Positions 1-7,700 of a stretch of DNA of 64,000 nucleotides are shown here, piece after piece. The stretch comes from Nitrospirillum sp034653275 (GTDB taxonomy: Bacteria; Pseudomonadota; Alphaproteobacteria; Azospirillales; Azospirillaceae), in the NCBI RefSeq assembly GCF_034653275.1, contig NZ_JAYEES010000003.1:2108001-2172000 (forward strand), written 5' to 3'. Below the pieces are notes generated by a model. It ran no database searches, was not told the DNA's origin, and saw only the letters and a list, made by a program, of their open reading frames with translations. Positions within the stretch are counted from its first letter, which is position 1. Each line of letters opens with the position of its first letter. The position numbers and the translations under genes were made by a program.

Positions 1-375
1 GCGCAGCAGTCGGTCGTGCTTGGTCAGCAGGTTGTGGCGCTGCCACACGCCACGCACGCCGCCGGATGATACCTGGATGTTCCGCATGGCCAGTTCCTGG
101 GCCACCCGCAGAGGGCCGTGGCAGGGATGGGCCAGGGCATGGTCCAGCACCGCCGTTTCCACCTCCGCCGGCACGCGGTTGGGATGGGGGCCGCGCGGGC
201 CGGGCAGACGGTCGATCAGGCCATCGGCGCCAAAGGTCTGGTAGTTCCGGCGGATCTCATAAAATTGCTGTCGGCTGTAGCCCATTACCTTGCAGGCTTT
301 GCTGACGTTGCCGAGGTCGGACGCAAGTTCAAGCAGGCTCAGCTTACGGCGTGCTACCTTCTGTGCCGTGGTCAT
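1..375 (-). CDS. IS481-family transposase, N-terminal part (cut by window edge)
   Basis: The reverse strand reads from an ATG at 375 to the window edge without a stop, giving the first 125 residues of a DDE transposase. The start MTTAQKVARRKLSLLELA is followed by an HTH-like segment (KACKVMGYSRQQFYEIRR, about residues 33-50) and the linker LIDRLPGPRGPHPNRV, a pattern typical of IS481-family transposases with an N-terminal helix-turn-helix. The DDE catalytic core would lie to the left of position 1 and cannot be checked. No terminal inverted repeat was identified with certainty. The family call is from recognised sequence style, and I cannot say whether the element is intact. Confidence 0.8.
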   Translation of the reverse strand, partial: MTTAQKVARRKLSLLELASDLGNVSKACKVMGYSRQQFYEIRRNYQTFGADGLIDRLPGPRGPHPNRVPAEVETAVLDHALAHPCHGPLRVAQELAMRNIQVSSGGVRGVWQRHNLLTKHDRLLR

Positions 376-439
376 GTCGTTCTCCGGTCTTTGGGTTGAT
401 GTTGCTCGCAACTCCATCAAACCCTACCAGAGGTGGCAT

Positions 440-473
440 GGCCACACCGGCTCCCGCGGGGGCCGGTGTGGCC
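440..473. repeat. 12-bp perfect inverted repeat (hairpin)
   Basis: GGCCACACCGGC at 440-451 is exactly complementary to GCCGGTGTGGCC at 462-473, with a 10-base loop. It lies between the transposase start and the small membrane protein gene. No T-run follows on either strand, so it is not a canonical rho-independent terminator. It could be a structure near the IS end or a regulator site. The rest of 376-650 shows no gene. Confidence 0.6.
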
Positions 474-650
474 GGGACTGTCAGGTCATTACTCTCTCAG
501 CACAAAAAGGGCGACAGCGATGGGATGGGGCATCAAGAACTCCTGCAACCACAAACTTGTGCCGCCGGGCTATTTCCTCCGTACAGTTGAGGCGAGGTGA
601 TGGTGCCGTATGTCCCATGGGGCCCGTGACGCCCTTTAAGGAGATCCACC

Positions 651-1007
651 ATGACCGCCACGCCAGCTTCCGACGCGCCCACCCCAAGGGGCCCAGCGGC
701 CGACAAGGTCAGCCTGCGGACGCTGACGGTCATCCGGCACACCCTGTTGGGCCTGGGGTTCGGCCTGATACCGATGGTGATCTTCATCATGAGGCACGAG
801 CTGCCGACCAGCCGTGGCGCCCTTGTCGGCTCCATCCTGGGGGGCGCCTTGGGCGGAATGGCGAGCATGGGATTGGTCGGGGCCTATCGCGCGCGTTCCA
901 TCCCCGCCGACCAGCCCAGCCCCATCGGCCGGCTGCGCCTGACCCTGGGCCTGGCGCCGCTGGCCCTCATCTTTGTCGGCCTGGTGGTCCTGATGGTGAT
1001 GAAATGA
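651..1007 (+). CDS. small integral membrane protein of unknown function
   Basis: The gene encodes 118 aa. The start is well supported by AAGGAG at 639-644, six bases before the ATG. After a polar, proline-rich N-terminus (about residues 1-22) there are three hydrophobic segments: LLGLGFGLIPMVIFIM (about 32-47), a glycine-rich one at about 57-75 (GSILGGALGGMASMGLV), and LAPLALIFVGLVVLMVM near the C-terminus. I recognise no family. The 3' end overlaps the 3' end of the convergent gene at 967-1422 by about 40 bases. The neighbour across the gap is an IS element, so this may be strain-specific DNA. An inner-membrane location is inferred from hydrophobicity. Confidence 0.7.
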   Translation: MTATPASDAPTPRGPAADKVSLRTLTVIRHTLLGLGFGLIPMVIFIMRHELPTSRGALVGSILGGALGGMASMGLVGAYRARSIPADQPSPIGRLRLTLGLAPLALIFVGLVVLMVMK

Positions 1008-1422
1008 TCATCGCCAGCCAATAGCCCAGCCCAAGCTTGACCGCTTTCGCCCACCCCCGGATGACCGTCGCCGGCACGATGCCGTAAGGGCTGAGCCATC
1101 GGACCGAACGTCCCTCGCCCCGCAGGTGGGCCATGGCCTGGCGGACCAGGGGATGGAACAGGTCGACCGCCCCCACAGGGTCGCGGGTGCCGTCCGGATT
1201 TTCCCACGCCTTTAAAGTGGCGTCCGTTTCATCATCATAGCCCCGCACGAGCAGGACACGCGGTCCCCCATCGGAAAATCTCCAGATCGTGTAGGCGTAA
1301 TAATAATCGTGAAGGCCGTCCGGCCCGATGTCGGAACAGTCGACATGGTGTGAGGCTTCCACGTCCACGGGATGACCTTTTCCTCGGGGGTGATCCGCAA
1401 TGACATAGGGGCGGGTCGCCAT
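967..1422 (-). CDS. hypothetical protein
   Basis: An open frame of 151 aa if started at the ATG at 1422 (MATRPYVIADHP); an in-frame ATG ten codons upstream at 1452 is the alternative. The protein is soluble-looking: an acidic/His-rich first half (HHVDCSDIGPDGLHDYYYAY), a WRFSDGGPRVLLVRGYDD segment that looks like beta strands, and a basic, hydrophobic C-terminus. I recognise no motif. It is convergent with and overlaps the small membrane protein gene. Codon use is G+C-rich like the surroundings. The alternative is that the frame is a chance ORF, but its low-GC TATTATTACGCC-like codons for YYYAY and normal composition favour a real gene. Confidence 0.5.
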   Translation of the reverse strand: MATRPYVIADHPRGKGHPVDVEASHHVDCSDIGPDGLHDYYYAYTIWRFSDGGPRVLLVRGYDDETDATLKAWENPDGTRDPVGAVDLFHPLVRQAMAHLRGEGRSVRWLSPYGIVPATVIRGWAKAVKLGLGYWLAMIISSPSGPPGRQR

Positions 1423-1595
1423 CCTGACAGGCGGGGCCAGCCGTTCCGGCACGTCCTGACGAAGCGGCGCCCGGGTTTATTCCAACCGTTGCCGGACGGC
1501 CCACCCCGCCAAAGTGGCGGATGTTGGGGACGCCCCTTCCCCTTAGCATGATGGTGCCCGGGTCACGCCATGCCCCGGCAATGCCACATGAACCA

Positions 1596-1609
1596 TCACC
1601 GGTCGGTGA
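1596..1609. promoter_or_regulatory. palindrome upstream of the type III PKS gene
   Basis: TCACCG-GT-CGGTGA is a perfect 6-bp dyad with a two-base centre, ending 35 bases before the chosen PKS start codon. Its size and position would suit an operator, but no regulator gene is adjacent and I cannot name a matching family. Operator function is inference. Confidence 0.3.
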
Positions 1610-1644
1610 CCGTATTACTGGCTGACACAAGGGGAAGGACGCAC

Positions 1645-2748
1645 ATGACCATGGCCAGCGGCACATCCGGGCCCAACACCCCCGCGGCCACCCCGCCGGC
1701 ACCCGCCCGGCTGGTGTCCATCGCCACGGCCCTGCCCCCATATCGCCTGACGCAGGAACAGGCCCTGGCCGGCGCCCGCCAGGTCTTCGCCCACCGCTTA
1801 CGCGATTTCGACCGGCTGGCCCCCGTCTTCACCCATGCCGGCATCGAGGGCCGCGCCTCTTGCGTGCCGCTGGACTGGTATCTGGAGCCGCACGGCTGGG
1901 CGGAGCGCAACGCGCTGTACCTGGAGCATGCGGTCGACGTGCTGGCCCGCGCCACCACCCAGGCGCTGGAGCAGGCCGGCCTCAAGCCCACCGACGTGGA
2001 CGCCATCGTCGCCGTCTCCTCCACCGGCATCGCCACGCCCAGCCTGGACGCGCTGATCATGCAGCGCCTGGGCATGCGGCCGGATGTGGAGCGCATGCCG
2101 CTGTTCGGCCTGGGTTGCGCCGGCGGCGTGCTGGGCCTGGCGCGGGCCGCCACCTGGGCCACCGCCCGGCCCGGCGCCAACGTCCTGCTGCTGGTGGTGG
2201 AGTTGTGCGCCCTCAGCTTCCGCCGGGGCGACCTGTCCAAAGCCAACGTCATCGCGACCGCCCTGTTCGGCGATGGCGGCGCCGCGGCCATCCTGCGCGC
2301 GGATCCGAATGGCGGCGATACCGGTCCGGCCTTCCTGGCGTCGGCGGAGCATCGCTGGCCCGACAGCCTGGGCATCATGGGCTGGCAGGTGGAGGACGAC
2401 GGCATGGGCGTCATCTTCGCCCAGAGCATCCCCACCCTGGTGCGGGAAAAACTGCCCGAGGTGGTGGGCGGTTTCCTGGACCGCCACCGCCTGACGCTGT
2501 CCGATCTGGCCGGGACCATCTGCCACCCCGGCGGCACCAAGGTGCTGGACGCGCTGGCGGAGGTGCTGGCCCCCGCCACCGAGGGCCTGGGGGACGCCCG
2601 CGACGTCCTGCGCCAGCATGGCAACATGTCGGCGGCCACCGTGCTGTTCGTGCTGGAACGCCGCCTGCGCCAGGGAACACGGGGCCTGCAGCTGCTGTCC
2701 GCCCTGGGGCCCGGCTTCGTCGCGGCCCTGGGCCTGATGCGGTTCTGA
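1645..2748 (+). CDS. type III polyketide synthase (alkylresorcinol/alkylpyrone synthase type)
   Basis: A 367-aa protein of the chalcone/stilbene synthase superfamily, of normal length for the family. The Cys-His-Asn triad is visible: Cys158 in LFGLGCAGG, His294 in TICHPGGTKV and Asn327 in QHGNMSAATV. FGDGGAAAIL at about 208-217 is another family hallmark. Such enzymes extend an acyl-CoA starter with malonyl-CoA and cyclise the chain to resorcinols or pyrones; the starter cannot be read from sequence. I chose the ATG at 1645 because GGGGAAGG at 1631-1638 precedes it and the residues before it are not family-like; an ATG at 1570 is in frame. The next gene follows after nine bases and encodes an ICMT-like methyltransferase, the partner of SrsA-type enzymes, supporting a lipid-product role. 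Confidence 0.9.
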   Translation: MTMASGTSGPNTPAATPPAPARLVSIATALPPYRLTQEQALAGARQVFAHRLRDFDRLAPVFTHAGIEGRASCVPLDWYLEPHGWAERNALYLEHAVDVLARATTQALEQAGLKPTDVDAIVAVSSTGIATPSLDALIMQRLGMRPDVERMPLFGLGCAGGVLGLARAATWATARPGANVLLLVVELCALSFRRGDLSKANVIATALFGDGGAAAILRADPNGGDTGPAFLASAEHRWPDSLGIMGWQVEDDGMGVIFAQSIPTLVREKLPEVVGGFLDRHRLTLSDLAGTICHPGGTKVLDALAEVLAPATEGLGDARDVLRQHGNMSAATVLFVLERRLRQGTRGLQLLSALGPGFVAALGLMRF

Positions 2749-2757
2749 GAGGGCGTC

Positions 2758-3282
2758 ATGGGAGTCGCTTTCGGCGTGCCGCAAATCGTCGTCCTGCTGC
2801 TGGCGGTCCAGCGCCTGGCGGAATTGCGCGTGGCCAACCGCAACACCCGCCGCCTGCTGGACCAGGGCGGGCGCGAGGTCGGACGGGGGCATTACCCCCT
2901 GTTCATCGTGCTGCACAGCGCCTGGCTGGCGGCGCTGTTCTTCCTGGTCCCGGCCGACGCACCCGTCCTCTGGCCCGTGGTGGCGCTGCTGGTCCTGCTG
3001 CAGGTCGGACGTTATTGGGTCATCCGCACCCTGGGGCCCTACTGGACGACGCGCATCATCACCCTGCCCCGTGCCCCGCTGATCCGGGGCGGGCCCTTCC
3101 GCTGGGTCCGCCATCCCAACTACTGCGTGGTGGTGGCGGAGATCGCGGCCGTGCCCCTGGCCTTTGGCGCCTGGCGGCTGGCCCTGGCCTTCTCCATCGC
3201 CAACGCCCTGCTGCTGGCCCACCGCATCCGGGTGGAGGAGGCGGCCCTGGCGCCGCGTCGCGACGTGGTTCCCCAGGCCTGA
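2758..3282 (+). CDS. isoprenylcysteine carboxyl methyltransferase (ICMT)-family protein
   Basis: A 174-aa multi-pass membrane protein. The signature is GPYWTTRIITLP followed by GPFRWVRHPNYCVVVAEI (about residues 96-130), the S-adenosylmethionine-binding end of the ICMT/PEMT-like fold. Hydrophobic stretches lie at about 5-20, 40-80 and 125-160. It starts ten bases after the type III PKS stop, so the two form an operon. In Streptomyces (srsA/srsB) and Bacillus (bpsA/bpsB), proteins of this family O-methylate alkylresorcinols or alkylpyrones made by the neighbouring type III PKS, so the same role is inferred here. The substrate itself is not visible in the sequence. Confidence 0.85.
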   Translation: MGVAFGVPQIVVLLLAVQRLAELRVANRNTRRLLDQGGREVGRGHYPLFIVLHSAWLAALFFLVPADAPVLWPVVALLVLLQVGRYWVIRTLGPYWTTRIITLPRAPLIRGGPFRWVRHPNYCVVVAEIAAVPLAFGAWRLALAFSIANALLLAHRIRVEEAALAPRRDVVPQA

Positions 3283-3373
3283 GCGGCGGCGCATTGGGTA
3301 AGGGTGACGCCACCAAAAGGCGTGGGGCCGTTTACGGCGGGCGCGCGGGCCGTTATTGTCCGGCCAGTCCCTG

Positions 3374-3423
3374 TTAGAGCGGAACGCGATCAGGTGACTG
3401 CGCCTGATCGCGTTCCGCTCTAA
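3374..3423. repeat. 21-bp perfect palindrome (REP-like or bidirectional terminator)
   Basis: TTAGAGCGGAACGCGATCAGG at 3374-3394 minus its first base (20 bases kept) pairs exactly with its reverse complement ending at 3423; the full arm is 21 bases and the loop is TGACTGCG. It lies between the PKS/ICMT operon and the CRP-like gene. No long T-run follows. AGAGCGGAACGCG-type palindromes are reminiscent of dispersed intergenic repeats in alphaproteobacterial genomes, but only one copy is seen here. Confidence 0.7.
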
Positions 3424-3441
3424 ATGGGAACCCTGTTAAAT

Positions 3442-3470
3442 CGGCCCCCGAACACAATGTTAGGGGGCCG
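3442..3470. repeat. GC-rich hairpin upstream of CRP-like gene
   Basis: CGGCCCCC at 3442-3449 pairs with GGGGGCCG at 3463-3470 around a 13-base loop. With the palindrome at 3374-3423 it forms two consecutive hairpins ahead of the regulator gene. It may lie in the regulator's leader; function unknown. Confidence 0.45.
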
Positions 3471-3526
3471 GTGCGGATTCCGGGGAGGTATCCGCATCGC
3501 GCCGACCTTATCCGGAGCCCATTCCC

Positions 3527-4219
3527 GTGATCGAAGCCGCGTCCCTTGACAGCATCGAATTGCTGGCCCCCCTGACGGCGGACCAGCGCGCCAGCCTGGC
3601 CAAGCAGTGTAGCTGGCGCCATTTCCACCCGCAGGAACAGGTGATCGACCGCGCGTCGGACAGCCGTGACGTCTGCTTCATCGTCGAGGGCCGGGTGCGG
3701 GTGGTGAATTATTCCCTGTCCGGCCGTGAGGTCACCTTCGACGATGTCGAGGCCGGCGGCTACCTGGGCGAACTGTCCGCCATCGATGGCGAGGCGCGGT
3801 CGGCCAGCATCGTGGCGCTGAGCGAGGTCATGGTCGCCTTCATGTCGCCGCGCCTGTTCCAGCAGGTGGTGACCCAGAACCCCACCATCGCCTGGGGCGT
3901 CATGACCCGCCTGGCCAGCATCGTTCGTTCCGCCACCGGACGGATCATGGATTTGTCGACCCTGGGCGCCAACAACCGGGTGCATGCCGAGCTGCTGCGC
4001 CTGGCCAAGCCCACCCTGAAGGACGACAACACCGCCGCCATCTCTCCCATCCCGATTCACAGCGACATCGCCGCCCGGGTCAGCACCACCCGCGAAACGG
4101 TCGCCCGCGTGCTGGGTGACCTGTCGCGCGACAAGCTGGTCGTCCGCCAGGACAACTCCCTTTTGGTCCGCGATTTCGCCCGATTGGAGGAGATGGTGGA
4201 GGAAGTGCGCGGCGACTGA
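3527..4219 (+). CDS. CRP/FNR-superfamily transcriptional regulator, cAMP-binding type
   Basis: A 230-aa protein starting with GTG. Residues about 15-130 form a cyclic-nucleotide-binding jelly roll, and GELSAIDGEARSA (about 84-96) matches the phosphate-binding cassette with the conserved Glu, Arg and Ser, so cAMP binding is plausible. A long helix follows, then a CRP-type winged helix with the recognition segment ARVSTTRETVARVLGDL (about 182-198). There is no N-terminal cysteine cluster, so it is not an oxygen-sensing FNR and is unlikely to be the regulator of the FNR-type boxes near ccoN and ccoG. It stands alone, with hairpins upstream and a possible CtrA half-site just downstream. Target genes are unknown. 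Confidence 0.9.
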   Translation: MIEAASLDSIELLAPLTADQRASLAKQCSWRHFHPQEQVIDRASDSRDVCFIVEGRVRVVNYSLSGREVTFDDVEAGGYLGELSAIDGEARSASIVALSEVMVAFMSPRLFQQVVTQNPTIAWGVMTRLASIVRSATGRIMDLSTLGANNRVHAELLRLAKPTLKDDNTAAISPIPIHSDIAARVSTTRETVARVLGDLSRDKLVVRQDNSLLVRDFARLEEMVEEVRGD

Positions 4220-4229
4220 GCCTTTGGGG

Positions 4230-4237
4230 TTAACCAT
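4230..4237 (+). promoter_or_regulatory. possible CtrA half-site TTAACCAT
   Basis: TTAACCAT matches the half-site recognised by CtrA in alphaproteobacteria and lies about 50 bases upstream of the promoter candidate for the small RNA at 4318. An 8-mer can occur by chance, so the call is weak. Confidence 0.25.
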
Positions 4238-4283
4238 GAGGTCAGTTTTTTGAAGTGTGACACGCTTGCCACGGTTTTTTAAC

Positions 4284-4312
4284 TTTTCATCAATCGATGT
4301 CGGAGCTATATA
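4284..4312 (+). promoter_or_regulatory. sigma-70-like promoter candidate
   Basis: TTTTCA (4284-4289) and TATATA (4307-4312) each match four of six consensus bases and are separated by exactly 17 bases. A transcript would begin near 4318-4320, right at the first stem of the structured segment that ends in a strong terminator. The local AT-richness stands out in this genome. Confidence 0.45.
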
Positions 4313-4317
4313 AGAGG

Positions 4318-4415
4318 GGCTTGACCGTGACGGATTTGACACTCTCAAGCCTTCAACCTCCTTATGAGGCTCCCTTCATCTTCGCCGGCTGTCCTGAGAC
4401 AGCCGGCGTTTTTTT
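4318..4415 (+). ncRNA. candidate small RNA with anti-Shine-Dalgarno stretch
   Basis: A segment of about 98 bases with three structural parts. Stem 1 pairs GGCTTGA (4318-4324) with TCAAGCC (4345-4351), extendable by G-U pairs. Next is a C/U-rich single-stranded-looking stretch with CCTCCTT (4357-4363), complementary to ribosome-binding sites, in a weak CCTC/GAGG hairpin. Last is a perfect 10-bp terminator stem with seven Ts. A sigma-70-like promoter sits just upstream. No convincing ORF fits between promoter and terminator. C/U-rich anti-SD loops are a known feature of trans-acting alphaproteobacterial sRNAs. The alternative is a leader/attenuator of the repeat-protein gene, whose start is about 330 bases downstream. 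I cannot assign a known RNA family. Confidence 0.45.
4383..4415 (+). terminator. rho-independent terminator
   Basis: CGCCGGCTGT (4383-4392) pairs with ACAGCCGGCG (4399-4408) around a six-base loop and is followed by seven Ts, a textbook terminator for rightward transcription. Since the CRP-like gene ends 160 bases earlier, it most simply ends the small RNA candidate. From 4416 to 4737 I see no gene and no clear promoter. Confidence 0.85.
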
Positions 4416-4747
4416 GGGCTCATCCCGGCCGGCGCGGGCCGGACGCCCCGTCCCTTTGCGCCCCTTGCGCGGCACTAAGCCGCCCCGTGCATTCGTGGAT
4501 GCGGAGCACTACAAAAACGGATACATTCATCCCTTGAATGCAATCATGTGATTGGCATCGCGTCGCCCGGTCATGGCGACCCCAAAGGGGCGCGGGGTGA
4601 TCGTGTCTTAAGTACCTTTTCCGGCGCATCCAGTAGGGGGCGGGGGAAAGGCGGACGTCATCGCCACCCGTCCGTGGCGACACCCAGAAGGGGTGTGGGT
4701 TTACGCCGAATACGAAGCGTCTCAAAGAGATGCGGTCGGAGGTGGGT

Positions 4748-7700
4748 ATGGTTTCGCAGATTGGTCTTCTGACGCCGGCGCAGTTCGCCGCCATCACGAC
4801 CACGAATATCCAGCGGCTGACGACGCAGGACGTCCAGGCGCTGACGACCGCCCAGATCCGGGCGATGACGACGCAGCAGGCGGCGGCCTTCCAGGTCAGC
4901 CAAATGGTGTTCACCGCGACTCAGCTGCAGGCGTTCAGCGAAGCCGACATCACGGCGTTGGGCACGGACGATTTCAAGGCCCTGAAATCCACCCAGGTCG
5001 CCGGCCTGACCTCCAACCAGATACAGGCGCTGAGCACCGACCAGCTGGCGGCGCTGACCACCGCCGACATCCAGGAATTCAGCAAGGCGCAGATCGGCGC
5101 CCTGAGCACCGACCAGTTGGCGGCCCTGTCCACCGCCGACATCCGCGCCTTGAGCGTCACGCAGCTGAGCGGTCTGACAACGGCCCAGCTGGCGGGGCTG
5201 GGCTCTGACAATCTGTCAGCCCTGAACAGCACCCAGACGGCCAGCCTGACCGCCGCCCAGGTCAAGGCCCTGACCACCGACCAGCTGGCGGCGCTGACCA
5301 CCGCCGACATCCGCGAATTCACCGCCACCCAGATCGCCTCCCTCAGCACCGGCCAGACCTCCGGCCTGACGACCGACGCCGTCGCCGCCCTCACCACCGC
5401 GCAGGTGGCGGGCCTGACAACGGCGCAGATCCGCTCGCTGACCTCGGACCAGCTGTCGGCCCTGTCCACGGCCGATGCCAAGGCCCTGTCGGTGACGCAG
5501 CTGTCGGCGCTGGGCACCGGCCAGGTTTCCTTCCTGACCAGCAACGTGCTGTCGACGCTCAGTTCCATCCAGGTGGCGGCCTTTTCCACCGCCCAGGTGC
5601 GGGCGCTGACCACCGATCAGCTGAACAGCCTGACCACCGCCGATATCCGCGAATTCACCAGCCTGCAGGTGGCGGCCCTCACCACCGCGCAGATCTCGGC
5701 CCTCAGCACCGGCAACCTGGCCGCCCTGACCACCATCCAGACGGCGGCGTTGAGCACCGCCCAGGTGGCGGCCCTGGGCACCGACCAGGTCGCCGGCCTG
5801 ACGACGGCGCAGGTGGCGAACCTGTCGGCCAACCAGATCAAGGCCCTGTCCACGGATCAGCTGGACGCGCTGGGCACGGCCACGGTGCGGACTCTGACCG
5901 GCATCCAGCTGGCCGCCCTGACCACCGCGCAGATCGCCGGCATCAGCACCGGCAACTTGTCGGCCCTGACCAGCGCGCAGGTACAGAATCTGTCGACCGC
6001 CCAGGTCCGCGCCCTGACAACGGACCAGCTGAACGGTCTGACCACCGCCGACGTGCGGGAATTCACCGCCACCCAGGTGACGGCGCTCAGCACGGCGCAG
6101 ATATCCTCCCTGGATACCGACAATGTGGCGGCGCTGACGACGGCGCAGCTGACGGGCCTGACCTCGACCCAGGTGTCGGTGCTGACCACCAGCCAGGTCG
6201 CGGCCCTGAAAACCGCCCAGCTGGCCAGCCTGACGGCCGTGCAGCTGAAGGGCCTGGGCTCCGACCAGTTCAGCGCCCTGGGCACCGCCTCGGTGCAGAA
6301 GCTGACACCGGCGCAGGTGGCGGCGCTGACCACGGCGCAGATCGCCGGTTTGTCCACCGACAACCTGTCGGCGCTGAACAGCGCGCAGGTGGCCGTCCTG
6401 GGCAGCCTGCAAATCCGCGCCCTGACCACCGACCAGTTGAACGCGCTGAGTTCCGCCGACATCCGCGAATTCACCGCCACCCAGGTGGGCCAACTGACCA
6501 CCGCCCAAGTGGCGGGCCTGGGCAGCGACGTGCTGGCCGCGCTCAGCACCGCCCAGGTCGCCAACCTGACCACGGCCCAGCTGCGCACCCTGACGTCGGA
6601 CCAGCTGTCCGCCCTGACCACGGCGGACTTGCGCGCCCTCACCTCCCTTCAGATTCCCGGGCTGACGACGGGCCAGATCGCCACGCTGGGCACCGACGCC
6701 CTGTCCGCGCTCAGCAGCGCGCAGGTGCAGACGCTGACCAACGCGCAGGTCCAGTCGCTGACGACCGACCAGCTGAACGCGCTGGGAACCGCCGACCTTC
6801 GGGAATTCACGCCCGGTCAGATCGCGGCCCTCACCACCGCCCAGGTGGCCGGCCTGCGGACCGGCACCCTGGCGGCCCTGTCCACCGCCCAGGTCGCGGC
6901 CCTCACCACCGCCCAGGTGCGGGCGCTGACCACGGACCAGCTGGGTACGCTGTCCACCGCCGACGCCCGCGCCCTGACGGCCACCCAGTTGGCGGCCGTG
7001 TCCACCGCGCAAGTGTCCGCCCTGGGCAGCGACGCCCTGTCGGCGCTCAGCGCCACCCAGGTGACGGGCCTGAGCAGCGCCCAGGTCAAGGCCCTCACGA
7101 CCGACCAGCTCAACAGCCTGACCTCCGCCGATATCCGTGAATTCTCCGCCGCGCAGGTGGCAAGCCTGACGACGGACCAGGTGTCCGGCCTGGGCACAGC
7201 CAACCTGTCGGCGCTCAGCGGCACCCAGGTGCCCAGCCTGACCAGCGCCCAGGTCCAGGCGCTGACCACCACCCAGCTGAACGCGCTGACCACCGCCGAC
7301 GTGCGGGAGTTCAGCGCCACCCAGGTGGGGACGCTCACCACCGCGCAGCTGTCCGCCCTGGGGACCAGCCAGCTGACGGCGCTGACCTCCGTGCAGTTGG
7401 CCGGCCTCACCACCACCCAGGTGGGGGCCTTGACCACCGACCAGGTGACGGCCCTGACCACGGCGCAGCTGGTGACCCTGTCGGCCAACCAGGTCAAGGC
7501 GCTGACGACCGACCAGCTGTCGGCCCTGCCCACCGCCAACCTGCAGAAGCTGACGGCCACCCGAATCTCGGCCCTGACCACCACGCAGGTGGCGGGCCTG
7601 GCCACCGGCACACTGACGGCCCTGACCACGGCCCAGGTGGTCAGCCTTACGGCGGCCCAGGTGGGCGCCCTGACCACCGACCAGCTGAACACCCTGACGA

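Noticed and set aside
1860..3377. Long rightward ORF overlapping the PKS and methyltransferase genes
   Set aside because: Shadow frame of high-G+C coding sequence, with Arg/Gly/Pro-rich translation and no motif.
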